A stretch of DNA of 24,884 nucleotides from Gnetum montanum (Eukaryota; Streptophyta; Gnetopsida; Gnetales; Gnetaceae): NCBI GenBank assembly GCA_015680685.1, contig MNCI01001443.1, positions 1-24,884 on the forward strand. The letters are read 5' to 3'. Both the position numbers and the translations under genes were made by a program. Positions 1 through 10,455 of the stretch are shown here, one piece after another. The stretch's first letter is position 1. The number at the start of each line of letters is the position of its first letter. The notes beneath the pieces were generated by a model. The model did no database searches. It was not told the origin of the DNA and was given only the letters and a program-made list of their open reading frames with translations.

Positions 1-1410
1 AAGTCTAGAGTCTAAGGAATCCCACAATTGATCCACCTTAGCAGACACTTCAATTGTTAACTTTTGGAGCAGCAAGGTTTTTCTGTTCACCAACTCTTCG
101 AGTGGTGACTCATCCTCCTCATCACAAAATTTCACTCCCTTCTTCCGAAGGGAAGGATCGTGATTATATTCTTCCACACTTTCTCTTTTCCGTAGCTCCC
201 CTTCTTCTTTGGCTACTTGCTCCAACAATCAGTGAATTTCATGGGATCTAAGTTTGAATAATCTCCCTTGGTCATAAGTCCCAAGGGTTCTCCTAGTATC
301 ATGTCTTAGCCCATCTACGAGGTGGTGAAGTTGATCCCATTGCACATAACCATGGCCCGAGCAATGATGTAGTAATGTGTAATATTGGCCCATGGCAGCA
401 TCCAAATGTTCATAATTACCCTGCTTCCATCCATGGATCTACTTACAAAATTTAGACACTCTGGAGTACGTTTGATATTTATTGTTGAAAAACTCTAACA
501 TGGTACTCCATCTCCTAATGGGTCCCAGTTCTAAGGATCGATACCAACTCTCTACTTCCTTTATGAGTGTCCTAGGAAACAAATTTAGGTTTGGTCACTC
601 GTTCTCTATGTTTTGTAAGGTGTAGGCATCATAGAATGCCTATAAATGATTCTGCAAATCAGCGTTGTATCCCCCTTCGAAACGTGGGATATTATTCATA
701 TCTAATCTTTTGATCCGACTATCTTTTTGATGCCTTCTAGGTATTCTAACTGCCTTCGTAATATCTAGCATTCTTCGGGTGGCAAGTAGGGGTTTGTCAT
801 GATCATCTCTCTCATGATGTCTATGATTCCTACGTTGTTCCCTACTTTTTCTTCGTTCATGCCTTGATTCTCTTGACTACCCTTGTCCCCTCTCTCGACT
901 CTCTCGTTGAGGTCTCTCATCTCGATTACCTTTATCTTCACCATTATGCTCTTTATGGCTATGCCTAGATGTGGAAGGTGATGGTGAGTGATGTGATGAA
1001 AGGAAAGAAGAAGGAGAACCATCGCCATGAAAATGTTCCTTACCTTCTCTTCTGTGGCTACGGCCCCGATCATGATAACGATCTAAGTGCCCGTCCTTGT
1101 CATGTGTTGTTGTTCCCTCAACGAACAGTTGGTGTTCATGGGGATCAGAACCAGGGTTGTGTATCATGGAGTGTAGGTTCTGATACCCCACCTCCTCACC
1201 ATCGTTAGGAGGGGGAACATCATCTGATGGAGAACTTGTTATAAGTGGTTCACCATCTCCCATTTCACTTAGGACGTGCGAGACCCCTTTTCCCTTCAAC
1301 GATGTATGGTGGCTCTCCTGCCTCAAGTTCCTTAAATGTTGTGCTTCTGTGAGATGATAATCCCTTGTGTCTAAATCACTTACAACATATTCAACATATA
1401 GTTGTGTCAT
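1..1410 (-). pseudogene. Ty3/gypsy Gag relic, running off the window start
   Basis: Decayed capsid (Gag) gene of an LTR retrotransposon. The first part, from the ATG at 1410 down to about 770, is open and codes a hydrophilic stretch rich in Arg, His, Ser and Asp. A TAG near 770 and a frame change near 700 follow. Further down, in shifting frames, come segments typical of the plant retrotransposon gag domain: IPRFEGGYNADLQNHL, LFPRTLIKEVESWYRSLELG, and GHGYVQWDQLHHLVDGLR followed by LLEQVAKEEGEL. That order (a W-Y-S-L segment, then a G-x-x-W-x-Q-L-x-x-x-x-x-G-L segment, then LLEQVA) matches the family. The segments continue to base 1, so pol lies outside the window. Several stops, including one in VSKFCK-stop, show it is not functional. 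Family assignment is strong; the exact lineage is inferred from the tRNA-Asp-type primer site, which suggests the Athila/Tat side. Confidence 0.8.
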
Positions 1411-1798
1411 GTCGATCTATGCAAGGGCACAGAGGAACATGTTTGGGACTGACCGATCTGGAGGTAACACTATGTTACCTTGCAAGTCTCTTCATCATAG
1501 CTATTCATCTTGATGGAGGATAAAGGTAAAATCAGGTATATACTCATCATGATGAGTATATATTACTCGATGCTGTTGAGGAACTAGCAAATTTTGGTTA
1601 TGTGTTCAATCCTACCGATTGTTTCTAGTATGATCCCTAAGGGGTGAATTATTTTTGTTTGAAGAAGAAGACATTGTTATTTAATTTGGTGCACTATTTA
1701 ACCATTATATAATTTTTTGTTTAATTAACCCTAAGGGTTCGATTAAGCTCCCAACAATGTGGATAATTTCCTATGTTCTACTTAGCACACAAACACTT
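1411..1798 (-). other. Untranslated leader between primer site and gag
   Basis: This 388-base stretch lies between the gag start codon and the primer binding site of the minus-strand gypsy element. It contains only short broken reading frames, as expected for a retrotransposon leader that carries packaging and dimerisation signals. No specific motif was recognised. Confidence 0.5.
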
Positions 1799-1818
1799 AG
1801 TCCCTGGCAACGGTGCCA
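1799..1818 (-). other. Retrotransposon primer binding site (tRNA-Asp type)
   Basis: Read on the minus strand, these 20 bases are TGGCACCGTTGCCAGGGACT. This is close to the TGGCGCCGTTGCCGGGGA sequence used by many plant Ty3/gypsy elements, which pairs with the 3' end of tRNA-Asp. It sits one base from a TG that opens a putative LTR at 1820, on the correct side of the gag relic. The position and match together support the call; two or three differences from the consensus fit an old element. Confidence 0.72.
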
Positions 1819-1819
1819 A

Positions 1820-2010
1820 TGATGAGTGGCGAGGGTACCCCTACACTCAACCATACGAATACGAGNGAGACTAATTGACTAACTTTAACTAACTAACTAA
1901 GCCTTAATTAACCTAGCATCAGCATTCGTTCCCACTTACCGTTCACACCCTAAACCAATGCAACCTTGGTTACCAAATGCTATTCGTTGCTGGGATCACC
2001 AAGCATAACA
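1820..2010 (-). mobile_element. 5' LTR of the gypsy element, partial
   Basis: The LTR must lie next to the primer binding site. On the minus strand it ends in ACTCATCA directly before the site, giving the expected CA end (TG at 1820 on the plus strand). Only about 190 bases can be followed before the sequence changes to the 3' end of a LINE relic near 2010, so the LTR appears interrupted or truncated there. The motif GTGGC(G/A)AGGGTACC near its inner edge recurs at 19200, at the edge of the second LTR in this window. No LTR partner is available here, so the outer boundary is unproven. One N lies at 1866. Confidence 0.5.
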
Positions 2011-2274
2011 AAATGAAGCTTTATTACATTTGAAGACCCATAGGATCTGTTGGACAAATAGTACCTTTTCATGAAAAATAAAGATAGGCTTTATATATCG
2101 ACTAAACACCAATGGGGGCATTAAAAATAAATTATATAGGTTTTTTTCTATAACATTATAATGTTGTATCAAAGGGGTAGTTACAATACAAAAAAGAAAC
2201 ACACATAACTCATCTTCAAGGGCTCCTAATCTACACAACCTACAAATGTGCTCTTTCAAGGGAGTTAAATCCAT
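1996..2274 (-). pseudogene. LINE C-terminal Cys-rich end
   Basis: This 92-codon open stretch is the C-terminal end of the LINE copy A protein. It starts with HICRLCRLGALEDELCVFLF, which fits the zinc-knuckle-like C-x-x-C ... EDE-x-x-x-x-F-x-C pattern at the end of many plant LINE proteins, and ends with a segment resembling ARYI-K-x-IF-x-F-x-E-K-x-L. The plus-strand copy B at about 8695-8885 encodes the same parts. It is not an independent gene. Confidence 0.65.
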
Positions 2275-3560
2275 CTTTCACTTTCAATTCTATGATGATG
2301 AAACTTAAGTAAAGCTAGTTAGAATGTCAATACTTGATTAGAATAGTAGGTAAGTGATAGTAAACTTCTACATCTATTTTATTAGATGTAATGTGATGCA
2401 AATAGAATTGTCTCTTGCCTTTCACATTATACCTCCTAAGAGATAGTCCATTTTCTTAACTAGTAAATCCCCTAAAAATACGAACCATGGTCTCATGAAT
2501 CCTCAATAACTGCTTTAGAGAATTTTTCTTAGCTTAAGATATGCAACCTATAAGTGTATGTATTGAACTAGCACAAGGCTTCTACTTCTAAAGGTAATAA
2601 ATCACATTCACATAATAACATTGAGTAAGGTGTTTGCATCTTCACCTTGAACTCATCAAGAAGAAAATTCTTTTGCACTCTTTCACCATCTTTCCAAATT
2701 TTAGCATTGAGTCGAAGTCCCTAAACAACATATCCATACAATACAATAAGATAGATGATAATTTGAAAATTTTGTTTTTTGACCTTCCAACCCTAGAGTC
2801 CTAAATCCTTGCACTTATTTTTGAAAGTATGTAGAGACTTGAAACTTCCTACTATTTTTTCTTTAATGAACTTCCTCCACATGTAATTATCCATATAAAT
2901 GAGACCTAAATATTTAAAATAAACTATATTTTGTACATCGGTATCTTCACAATGAAAGTTATAACAAGTATTTCTTATACCTTGGATTATCAATTTAGTT
3001 TTATCTATATTCACTTAAAGACCAAATGGATAATAATAATTTCCTAAAATTTGCAACATATTTTGCATACCTTTTGTAGTAGTGGAATCAAGGTAGCATT
3101 ATCTACATATAAAAGAAGATTCACTACTTAGGATTCAATTTTAATAACATAACTATCTTAGCCATTGCAAAATCATTTTTGTATTTTATCAATAAAAATG
3201 GCAAAGATAGTTGGAGAAAGTAGAAAATATTGCTTAACTTCAATTTTACTTTATAGGTAAACATTTTTCTCTAAATTGTTATCTATAATTTTAATAATCA
3301 CTTCCGCATACAATCTTTGAGTTGCTATAATCAAATCTAAAGAGGGTAAATTTTCTACAAGCATAACCATAGTTTGTACAGATTACTAAATCATATGTTT
3401 TTGCAAAATTAATAAAACACAAAAAAAAAATTATTAGATATTTTTCCAAACTCCATGTAGTGTTTAAGAGTACCTAAGTAATCAATAGTATAGTTGTTTT
3501 GTTTAAAACCTACATGGTACCTTGCCTTGACCTAGTTATCTTTAGTCCAAGAACTAATTC
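2010..3560 (-). mobile_element. LINE-type non-LTR retrotransposon relic, copy A
   Basis: Minus-strand 3' half of a plant non-LTR retrotransposon. Read in the minus direction it gives, in changing frames, a reverse transcriptase core (about 3560-2790), a spacer, then a Cys-rich C-terminal end (2274-1996) and a short 3' tail ending in the pattern GTAATAAAGCTTCATTT. The same series appears on the plus strand at 7815-8960, which confirms the two copies belong to one family. It lacks the endonuclease end and carries many stops, so it is dead. It lies directly against the gypsy LTR, suggesting insertion into it or loss of the rest. Limits are approximate to some tens of bases. Confidence 0.8.
2793..3560 (-). 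pseudogene. LINE reverse transcriptase domain, broken
   Basis: Broken reverse transcriptase of LINE copy A. In order on the minus strand, across frames, one can read HVGFKQNNYTIDYLGTL (family: AGFRxxxSTIDHIFTL), CFINFAKTYDLV (family: CFVDFKKAFDTV, holding the first catalytic Asp, kept here as the D of YDLV), IEVKQYFLLSPTIFAIFIDK (family: GVKQGCPLSPTLFGLYIDE), LLLYVDNATLI (family: LLYADDIVLL), and NIDKTKLIIQGIR (family: NVDKTKLMVFGTR). The catalytic YADD box has become YVDN, losing its second Asp. The GCPLSP turn has lost Gly and Cys. The last open part is 2793-3014. Stops between the blocks make it non-functional. Confidence 0.82.
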
Positions 3561-5007
3561 TTGTTTTAGTGTGCAATTATGCTGCTTTGCTATAGCTAGA
3601 ATATAGAAGTCATTCATTCCTTCAATTGTTAAGTAACTTCATTGGAGTCACTAATGACATGAGGGTAATCTCTCACTCAGTATGATAAATTCTCTTTTTA
3701 AGTAACTATTGTTTAAGTAATGTCATGAGTAACTAGTGTTAGAGTGACATTGGTCATTGTAGTCACCAACATTGGAGTAATGATAGTTGGTCAAGTCACT
3801 AATCTGTTGTCTTAAGGTAATAGTGAGGACTCCTTGGGTGAGTCCTTGGGATTATCATCAACTTTATTATTATCACTATCACTACAGTTAGTATGGTGGC
3901 TTCTTTACACCTTGGGGTAAGTGGGGTAATTAATTGTTCCCAATTCAAAGGGTTCAAAGTCACTTCCCCCTCTACCACTCACTATCTTGGTGCCTCGTTC
4001 CTTTGGGATTTTATGATTAGAGGCTCCTATAAAGAAGGAGCACAACCGATGGGGAATCTATCTATGAGTTATTCTTTCATCATGCCTATGGTCCTTTGGG
4101 TATTTACGCCCCTTACCTTCATCAAGTAAATAACCAAATGTTCCCTCCTCTTAGGTGCACTTATTTTATATCTCTGACACATAAAGTTATATGTAGAGTT
4201 AATGGTTGGAAAAGGTTCTTCTTACCATCTACATAGTACGAGGGTAAGATCCTTTCTAGATGTTTAAATAACTCCCTTCATTTGCTTAGGTTTTTGACAT
4301 AGGTCATAGCCTTCCTTATGTTTGGTTGATCATTCTATTGGCATCTTGCATTCATGATAGCATTTCACTACTACTTGAGAATGTAGCTCTAGTTACATGT
4401 TGTTGGCTTCATATCTTATTTGTAAACATGTTGTTATTGTCAGCATATTCTATGTGTCGCTTAGTAATCTTTGCCTTNNNNAGAAAAGAGAACTTCATTT
4501 AGTAACTCTATGATTGCCCTCTAAACAATCGAACTAAGGTAGAGCTTAAAATATGTTTTTTACTCTATTAATTTCTCCATGCCTTTATGAAGTAATCTAA
4601 TATGTGATTCTAATAATTCCACCAATTCTCTATTCATTCCCAATATTGTTCATAAAACACCATGAGTGACAGGCTGTTCAGGTTTGAAATTTGAAGTGAA
4701 ATTTTTAATTTGTTTATTCTTAGCCATCATGTCATCATTAGATAAAGAAAGTACTAAAAGGGATTAGAAATTTTCTTCATTCATTATCCATGCCCCAATC
4801 TCAACCAAGAGTGAGCTAAGCACTGATGGAGGAGTGCACCACATAGTGTATTGTTCTCTCTTTTGTTCAAATTGCTAGGAAACCAATATTGTATTAATGG
4901 TATCCATGGTGAAAGCAAAGAACATTGATGGAAAGGCCTTGTCTCGTGGTCATTCCTAATCTTCCAAATAAGATGTTTTACACATGCTACCTATATATAG
5001 CTCTAGA
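3561..5007. other. Unassigned AT-rich DNA
   Basis: No gene recognised. The start (3640-3830) is low in complexity, with repeated words such as AGTAACT, GTCACTAA and TTGGAGTA, probably eroded repeat. A 78-codon open frame at 3893-4129 has no recognisable motif. Four Ns at 4478-4481 mark an assembly gap. Around 4030 a small inverted repeat (GCTCCT ... AGGAGC) flanks ATAAAGA; with no LTR boundary found I do not call a promoter. Confidence 0.4.
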
Positions 5008-5125
5008 TAAATAAAAAACATGATGTTATTTGCTGTAGGATTTATTTTTCTATTCACCATAGGAGGACTCACTGGAATAGTTCTAGCAACTTCTAAACTA
5101 GACATTACTTTATATGATACAATAC
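5008..5125 (+). pseudogene. cox1: Nuclear copy of a mitochondrial cox1 fragment (NUMT)
   Basis: Short fragment of the mitochondrial gene for cytochrome c oxidase subunit 1, the haem-copper core subunit of respiratory complex IV. The translation [20 protein letters not shown] followed by [13 protein letters not shown] matches the conserved transmembrane segment after the CuB histidines, where plant cox1 reads [29 protein letters not shown]. The match stops just after DT: the YYVVAHFHYV haem-ligand part is absent and the following codons are unrelated. The frame stays open to 5205 by chance. With N to T, G to K, A to T and H to Y changes and no flanking cox1, this is an old insertion of organelle DNA, not a gene. 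Phe-Ala-Val at the start favours plant over animal origin. Confidence 0.9.
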
Positions 5126-7814
5126 TTATATCATGGTTTTGGTCATGGTCATGTCAATTGATAGCCCATCAAAGTTGGCAAATCTTTTTGGCTCTTAGGA
5201 CATAGAAACTACCTAACTCAATGAATAGGTAGAACCAGGGACTCCAAGGGAGTTTCCATCCCCTTTGTGAGTTGTTTAAAGTAGATAAAAAAAGTATTTT
5301 TAGTAATACAAGTGGAAAAGAGGATTTGTCTTACCTTCACTTCAGTAACCAATTATATGAGTTGCACTTTATGTAACCCTAATTAGAATTGGTGATTGAT
5401 GGCTAGCAAACCTTTAATTCACCTCTTATTATTACCTAGAGATTAAGGTAAATTGTTGGTAAGATAAGATTTATTTTTTCCAAATATATATTTCATTTGC
5501 AAAAAATATGGGAGAACTTTAAAATATTCAATTCCATTCAAAAAGGAAAAATCAAAGTATTATATCATTAGAGCATGGAGGAAACACTAGATCATGATGA
5601 CCAATCATTAATCTGGACTTGTTCAATGATGAATGAAAGCAAAGGGGGATAGTAATGAGACTTGAAATAAAATCATTCTATAATAAAGATGGTATCTCTT
5701 TGCAATAAATAAAGTAATTATTATAAAAATAACTGAAAAAATACATTATAATAATGGACATGTCATAGGAGGTAATATTTAGGGACTTTACCTAAGGTAT
5801 TTATACCTAGAAATTAAAGTTTGTGTTAACATGGAGTTGTAGAGCTAGTAAAAGAAAATAATGGATACCAAGTAAAGTAGGACAAGAAGGTGATTGGCTG
5901 TCCCTTTCAGCTGGGTACAACCCTAATTATGGTGGTAGTGCTAGATTTCCTCTAAGGGATAGATGGCAAAGGAATATAATGTTAAGAAGCCCTCAAAGCA
6001 TGACCCATATACATTAATTCCATATTAATAAAGTTCTTTTTCAATTCCTTCTACATTTTCTTTATCACATTCACCATGCATAATGTTAAATGTGCATATA
6101 TTTGACATTTTCCATGAAATCCAAGAATAAGATGTCATATATTCCATGTTCATGCAATTTGAATTCATAATTATTTTTTAAAAAATGTTAGAAAAAGAAA
6201 AGTCTAAGTAACAGATCTCATAAAAAAGAGGACAAAATTCACATGAAGAAAGGGTCAAGCCTCTCTTCCTTACTATAAGTAGAGGTCATAAGCCTCCATG
6301 TGAAAATAAAGAAGTAGGGATAATGAAGAGTGAGCAACCATGATTTCTATCATTTTACTCTTTTTCCTCTCTTACTCCACTATCAATCCATATGATATTC
6401 TCCATTGTTAATCAATGAAGCTTTCAAGAAAGTGCTCAAGTATCTTCCATTATCAAGCTTCCTCCATTTCATTTCAAAGCCGATAGTTCTCAAAAGTCTC
6501 TCACAACTCTCTCATGATTATCTTATACTTGCAAAGTTTCAATCTCACAATCCTCAATCTCTCATAATATCCTCAATCTCACAACTCCTACATTCCTCAA
6601 AAAATGTCCAAATATCATTAAGAATAAAGGAAGCCATGTCCTCATGAAGAAGGCGAAGACTGTTGTCATTTGATCTCATCTAAAGTCATTTTATTGGTGC
6701 TTTAATCATCATTTTATGTTAAGTTCATTGTATATTAATGAATCTATGATACTTCTCATTTATTTCAAATTTGTAAAAGCACTTTGCATTAGATCTTAGA
6801 TCTATTAATGTCACTCTAAGAATTTCATAAGTTTCTTATTGTTGAACATCAAGTTTATCTAGAATTTTATTCATTTTATCTAAAATCTATAAAGTTTCCA
6901 TCAAATTCCATTCGATCTATGTCCTCTAGCTCTTAATTTGCATATTCATATCAACTTCAAAGCCAAATGGATCAAAATTCATCCAAATTGTTCATTTTCA
7001 AAAACTAAAGCTCTACTAACCAATTTGCATTACTTGTAATGTCTTCAAGCAATATGCTCAGAAGCTTCCTAAGGCTTTCTAGTGACAAGAGATGCAGAAA
7101 TAACTAAGTTGATCTTCACCGATGCAACAAGGATTGATATCATATCGACCATCATCAATTTTAGTTGTGTTTGATGATAAAGCTAAATTCAAAAGAAATA
7201 GATATATCTCAATCATTGTTGCTTTTGACAATGTCCAGAAATATGCTGGAAACTTTACCAAAAAATAAAAATCTTTCAGGCTTTTGCTTGCCTCTAATAT
7301 TCTATATTATGCATTCTTTAGAGAGGAGCAATAAGGAGTGGTCCCATTCTCTAATGTACTGCATTCTCGTTTAACCTTAATTTGTTGTAATGCAATGTTT
7401 GTTTGTTAAATGATTTTATCTTCTCTCATACTCCAACCATCTATAAAGCCTAAAGCATGGTAAAATGATAATGGTACCATATGCTAGCTTCGTATTTGTC
7501 TATGGACCAATAAGAATTTCAACAAACTAAATGAATATAGATATATATTGATAGAATTAACAAGGGTAAAAAGAAAATAAAAATTAGTTACATATTGCTC
7601 AAAAACTCACTTTGATAAAGAATGAAATAACATTGTTTATACCATGTGGATTTCACATCATGTTTATATTGTGCCAATTCTACATATATTTCCATTAAAG
7701 TACAAATTTGACACAAGTGAACACCTTAGATTCTTGGCATAGATGGAAAAATCTTATGGGATTGGAAGAACATATACAAGTTTTATAAATCCAGAGGAAG
7801 AAATGGTAATAAAC
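5126..7814. other. Unassigned AT-rich DNA
   Basis: No gene recognised in this 2.7-kb stretch. The open frame at 6405-6647 is rich in Ser, Leu and Ile and carries no known motif. Around 6260 the plus strand has a TATA-like word (CTATAAGTAGAGG), followed about 400 bases later by ATTGGTGCTTT. This could be a worn LTR, but no TG...CA ends, primer site or partner copy were found. Confidence 0.35.
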
Positions 7815-8960
7815 CTATGTAAAAATTGGATTTAAATGTGTAAAATTATTAAAATTGTTGTATCCCATTTGGTCTTCAAGTGAATGTGGATAAAACCAAA
7901 TTGATGATCTAGGGTACAAGAAAAACTTGTTATAACTCCCATTTTAGAGGTACCAATATGTGAATAATAGATTCTTTTTAGTATTTGAGTCTCATTTATA
8001 TGAACAATTACATGTAGCGGAAGTGCATCAAAGAAAGAATAACAAGAGGTTTTAGGCTCTATATGTTTTCAAAAGGAAGTACAAGGATTTAGGACTTTAG
8101 GTTTGGAAGGTTAGAGAACAAATTTTTCAGACTATCATCTATCCTATTGCATTGTATAGATGTGTTGTTTGGGGATCTAGGCTTCATGCTAAACTTTGAA
8201 AAGATATTAAAAGAGTGCAAAAAACTATTTTTCTTGATGAGTTAAAGGTGAAGATGTAAACACTTTATTCAATGTTATTATGTGAATATAATTTATTACC
8301 CTTAGAAGTAAAAACCTTATACCAATTTATTATATCCACTCATAGCTTACATATCTTAAGGAAAAACAAATTCTCTATTGCAATTATTAAAGATTCACGA
8401 GACAGTGGTTAGTATTTTTAAGGAATGAAATAGTTGAGAAAATGGAATATATTTGGGAGGACATGCAGCAAAATAATAAAAATATTCACTAATGAAATGG
8501 TTAAGTAAAAGGTTTTAACATAGATGTGGTCAACTGTAGAAGGCAAGAGCCAATTTTATTTATATCATATTAAATTTAATAAACTAGATGCAAAAACTCA
8601 CCATCTCTTAGCTTCTATTCCAATTAAGTATTGGAATGCTATTAGCAAACTATACTTAGTTTCTCATCGTCTTGGAATTGAAAGTGAAAGATGGATTTAA
8701 CTTTCCCAAGAAGAGTGCATTTGAGCCCTTGAAGATGAGTTATATGTATTTTTTTCTTGTGTTGTGACTACCCATTCGAGACATCATTATAATGTTACAA
8801 CAAAATACTTGTATGATTTGTTTTTGTTGCTCCTAATAGTGCTTGGTCAATTTGTAGAGTCTATCTTTATTTTTCATAAAAATGTAATATGTATCTAACA
8901 GAGACCCTGTGGGTCTTGTGATGTACTAAAGCTTCAATTTCAATTTCATTAAAAGAAAAT
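7815..8960 (+). mobile_element. LINE-type non-LTR retrotransposon relic, copy B
   Basis: Plus-strand 3' end of the same LINE family as copy A (2010-3560). It begins just before VNVDKTKLMI at about 7880 and continues through YLSLIYMNNYM, the Cys-rich end (ALEDELYVFF-like, about 8725) and the 3' tail ending in GATGTACTAAAGCTTCAATTTC at about 8940. Aligned by eye, it shares with copy A the words TATCTTTATTTTTCAT, CATTATAATGTTA, CCCTTGAAGATGAGTTAT and TGAAAGTGAAAGATGGATTTAA. The catalytic core upstream of VNVDKTK is missing, typical of a 5'-truncated LINE insertion, and stops are frequent. Copy A and copy B therefore form an inverted pair about 4.3 kb apart. Confidence 0.8.
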
Positions 8961-9253
8961 TTATGTCCACAATGTTGTGTTACATTTTCTTTCTTTTTTT
9001 CAAGTATAAATTTTAGAGTAGAATATCAATATAGAATTTTTATTTTCTACCTTATCATGAAAATAAGCACTAAATAAGATATCAACCATTAAAAATTAAT
9101 CCAAAATATCTTATGATATGCCATATCTCCAATTTTGTAAGCGAATGGTGGTTCCATATTACATTTGAATTCTTGGGGAAGAGGAGGCTACATATAATAT
9201 AGTATTTCATCATTTATTCTTGTTTGTATCAATTCAATTTTATCATATATATA
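8961..9253. other. Spacer without recognisable features
   Basis: AT-rich DNA between the LINE 3' tail and the duplicated block at 9254. It includes a short AT run (TATCATATATATACAC) just before the block. No coding potential or repeat seen. Confidence 0.4.
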
Positions 9254-9830
9254 CACTTTTCAGCAGCAAATGAATAACAAATATGTATATATTCTATGAA
9301 TGATTTAAAGGTTTTAAAAAAATGATTTGAAACTGAAGCAGCCATTGGTGAACTGTGAAATCAGAAACAGCATTGGAAAAACAGAGATCAAAAACAGAAA
9401 CGGAAAATTTTTGTGAAGAAGAATACGATTGCACTAAGTTATTAGGAAAAGGACAACAAAAAGTGTCCAATAAAATAAACTAATCGAAAGAGAGATAAAA
9501 TTGTTGTTAACAAGGGTACAGTTTTGTTGAAATATCGCAAAAATTTTGGTTCATATAACAAATGATTGGAATTGAATGAGATCCTTACTTTTTTCATTAA
9601 GTCTGTCCTACTAAGTAACCAGTTCTGAAATAAATCAAATAATGTTTTAAATAAACTTTTATTTATCTAATTAAACAAGGGTCCAATTATTCTAAAAATC
9701 CAGAAAAAGATGAGGCCTCAATGTTTACAGGGCACCGATTGGGTCACTGGTACCTGGATAAACACGGGAGTTCATGTGAGGTGGGAATCACTTACAGAGT
9801 TTCCACACGGTTTCACAATTCACACAAACC
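9254..9830. repeat. Diverged direct repeat, left copy (pair at 15319)
   Basis: About 580 bases that recur, diverged but co-linear and in the same orientation, at 15319-16070. Shared words in order include CAGCAAATGAATAACAAA, TTTGAAACT(G/A)AAGCAGCCA, TGAAATCAGA, AATTAGGAAAAGGA-like, GGGTACAGTTTTGTTGAAAT, TAACAAATG(A/G)TTGGAATTGAA and AGGTGGGAA(T/G)CACT. The right copy lies upstream of the receptor-kinase pseudogene, so this one may be the surviving upstream region of a lost neighbouring copy. A transposable element is the alternative; I found no terminal repeats. The 142-codon open frame that starts at 9710 inside it is not supported as a gene. Confidence 0.75.
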
Positions 9831-10361
9831 CAAAGGATATTAATATATCTGATTCGTTTTTTTTTAAGTTTCAAATTCACCACAACTGTCAACAAGTTTG
9901 GGGCCTTCAAGGTCATCGGCGAAGTTTCAGCCTTCAGCCTTCATTAACACCAATCAAAAGAGTATTGATAAGTGTAGTTTACATAAATAATTTTTTTGAT
10001 ATCTATTGTGTGCTCCTTGCATCCTTCTCATGTACCCGTTTTCTGTTATATGAATTTTTTTCATTACAAACAATTTATGAAACTGGAAATAGTTTCATTG
10101 CACCCACAAAAAGACTTAACGATCTATTAAAAATTTAGTTTCGATTGTTTCCTGGTAAAATTCCTGTGTATATATTTCATTATCTTATTTTCTGTATCAT
10201 AGTATAATAAGATTATTATTTTTTAGTTTTCCTGTTAACCTTGATTTAATTATTGGAGATTAGGCTTACAATTATTAAATTACATTGAAGTTGAAGATTG
10301 ACTATGAGCCTAGTAACATGTAATCATGTCTTAATTTGCAAAAGGGCCCATTGTTCAAGTT
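9831..10361. other. Spacer without recognisable gene
   Basis: AT-rich DNA between the left copy of the dispersed block and the tandem repeats. No motif, splice pattern or protein family seen on either strand. Confidence 0.4.
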
Positions 10362-10443
10362 TACATATGCTATGAGGCATGGTTTCTGCATTTTGCAATG
10401 TATACATATGCTATGAGGCATGGTTTCTGCATTTTGCAATGTA
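10362..10443. repeat. 41-bp tandem duplication
   Basis: Two adjacent 41-base units (10362-10402 and 10403-10443) beginning TACATATGCTATGAGGCATG and ending in TTTGCAATGTA. They appear identical, so the duplication is recent. It lies just before the longer repeat array. Confidence 0.92.
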
Positions 10444-10455
10444 TAGGCACTGTAT

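Noticed and set aside
3893-4129. 78-codon open frame on the plus strand
   Set aside because: No family resemblance, no splice context, and surrounded by low-complexity DNA.
6240-6720. Possible solo LTR with a TATA-like word at 6262
   Set aside because: No TG...CA boundary, target-site duplication, primer site or second copy could be seen.
9710-10138. 142-codon open frame on the plus strand
   Set aside because: No known motif; it begins inside a diverged repeat whose other copy has no such frame, and the later part is low-complexity and hydrophobic.
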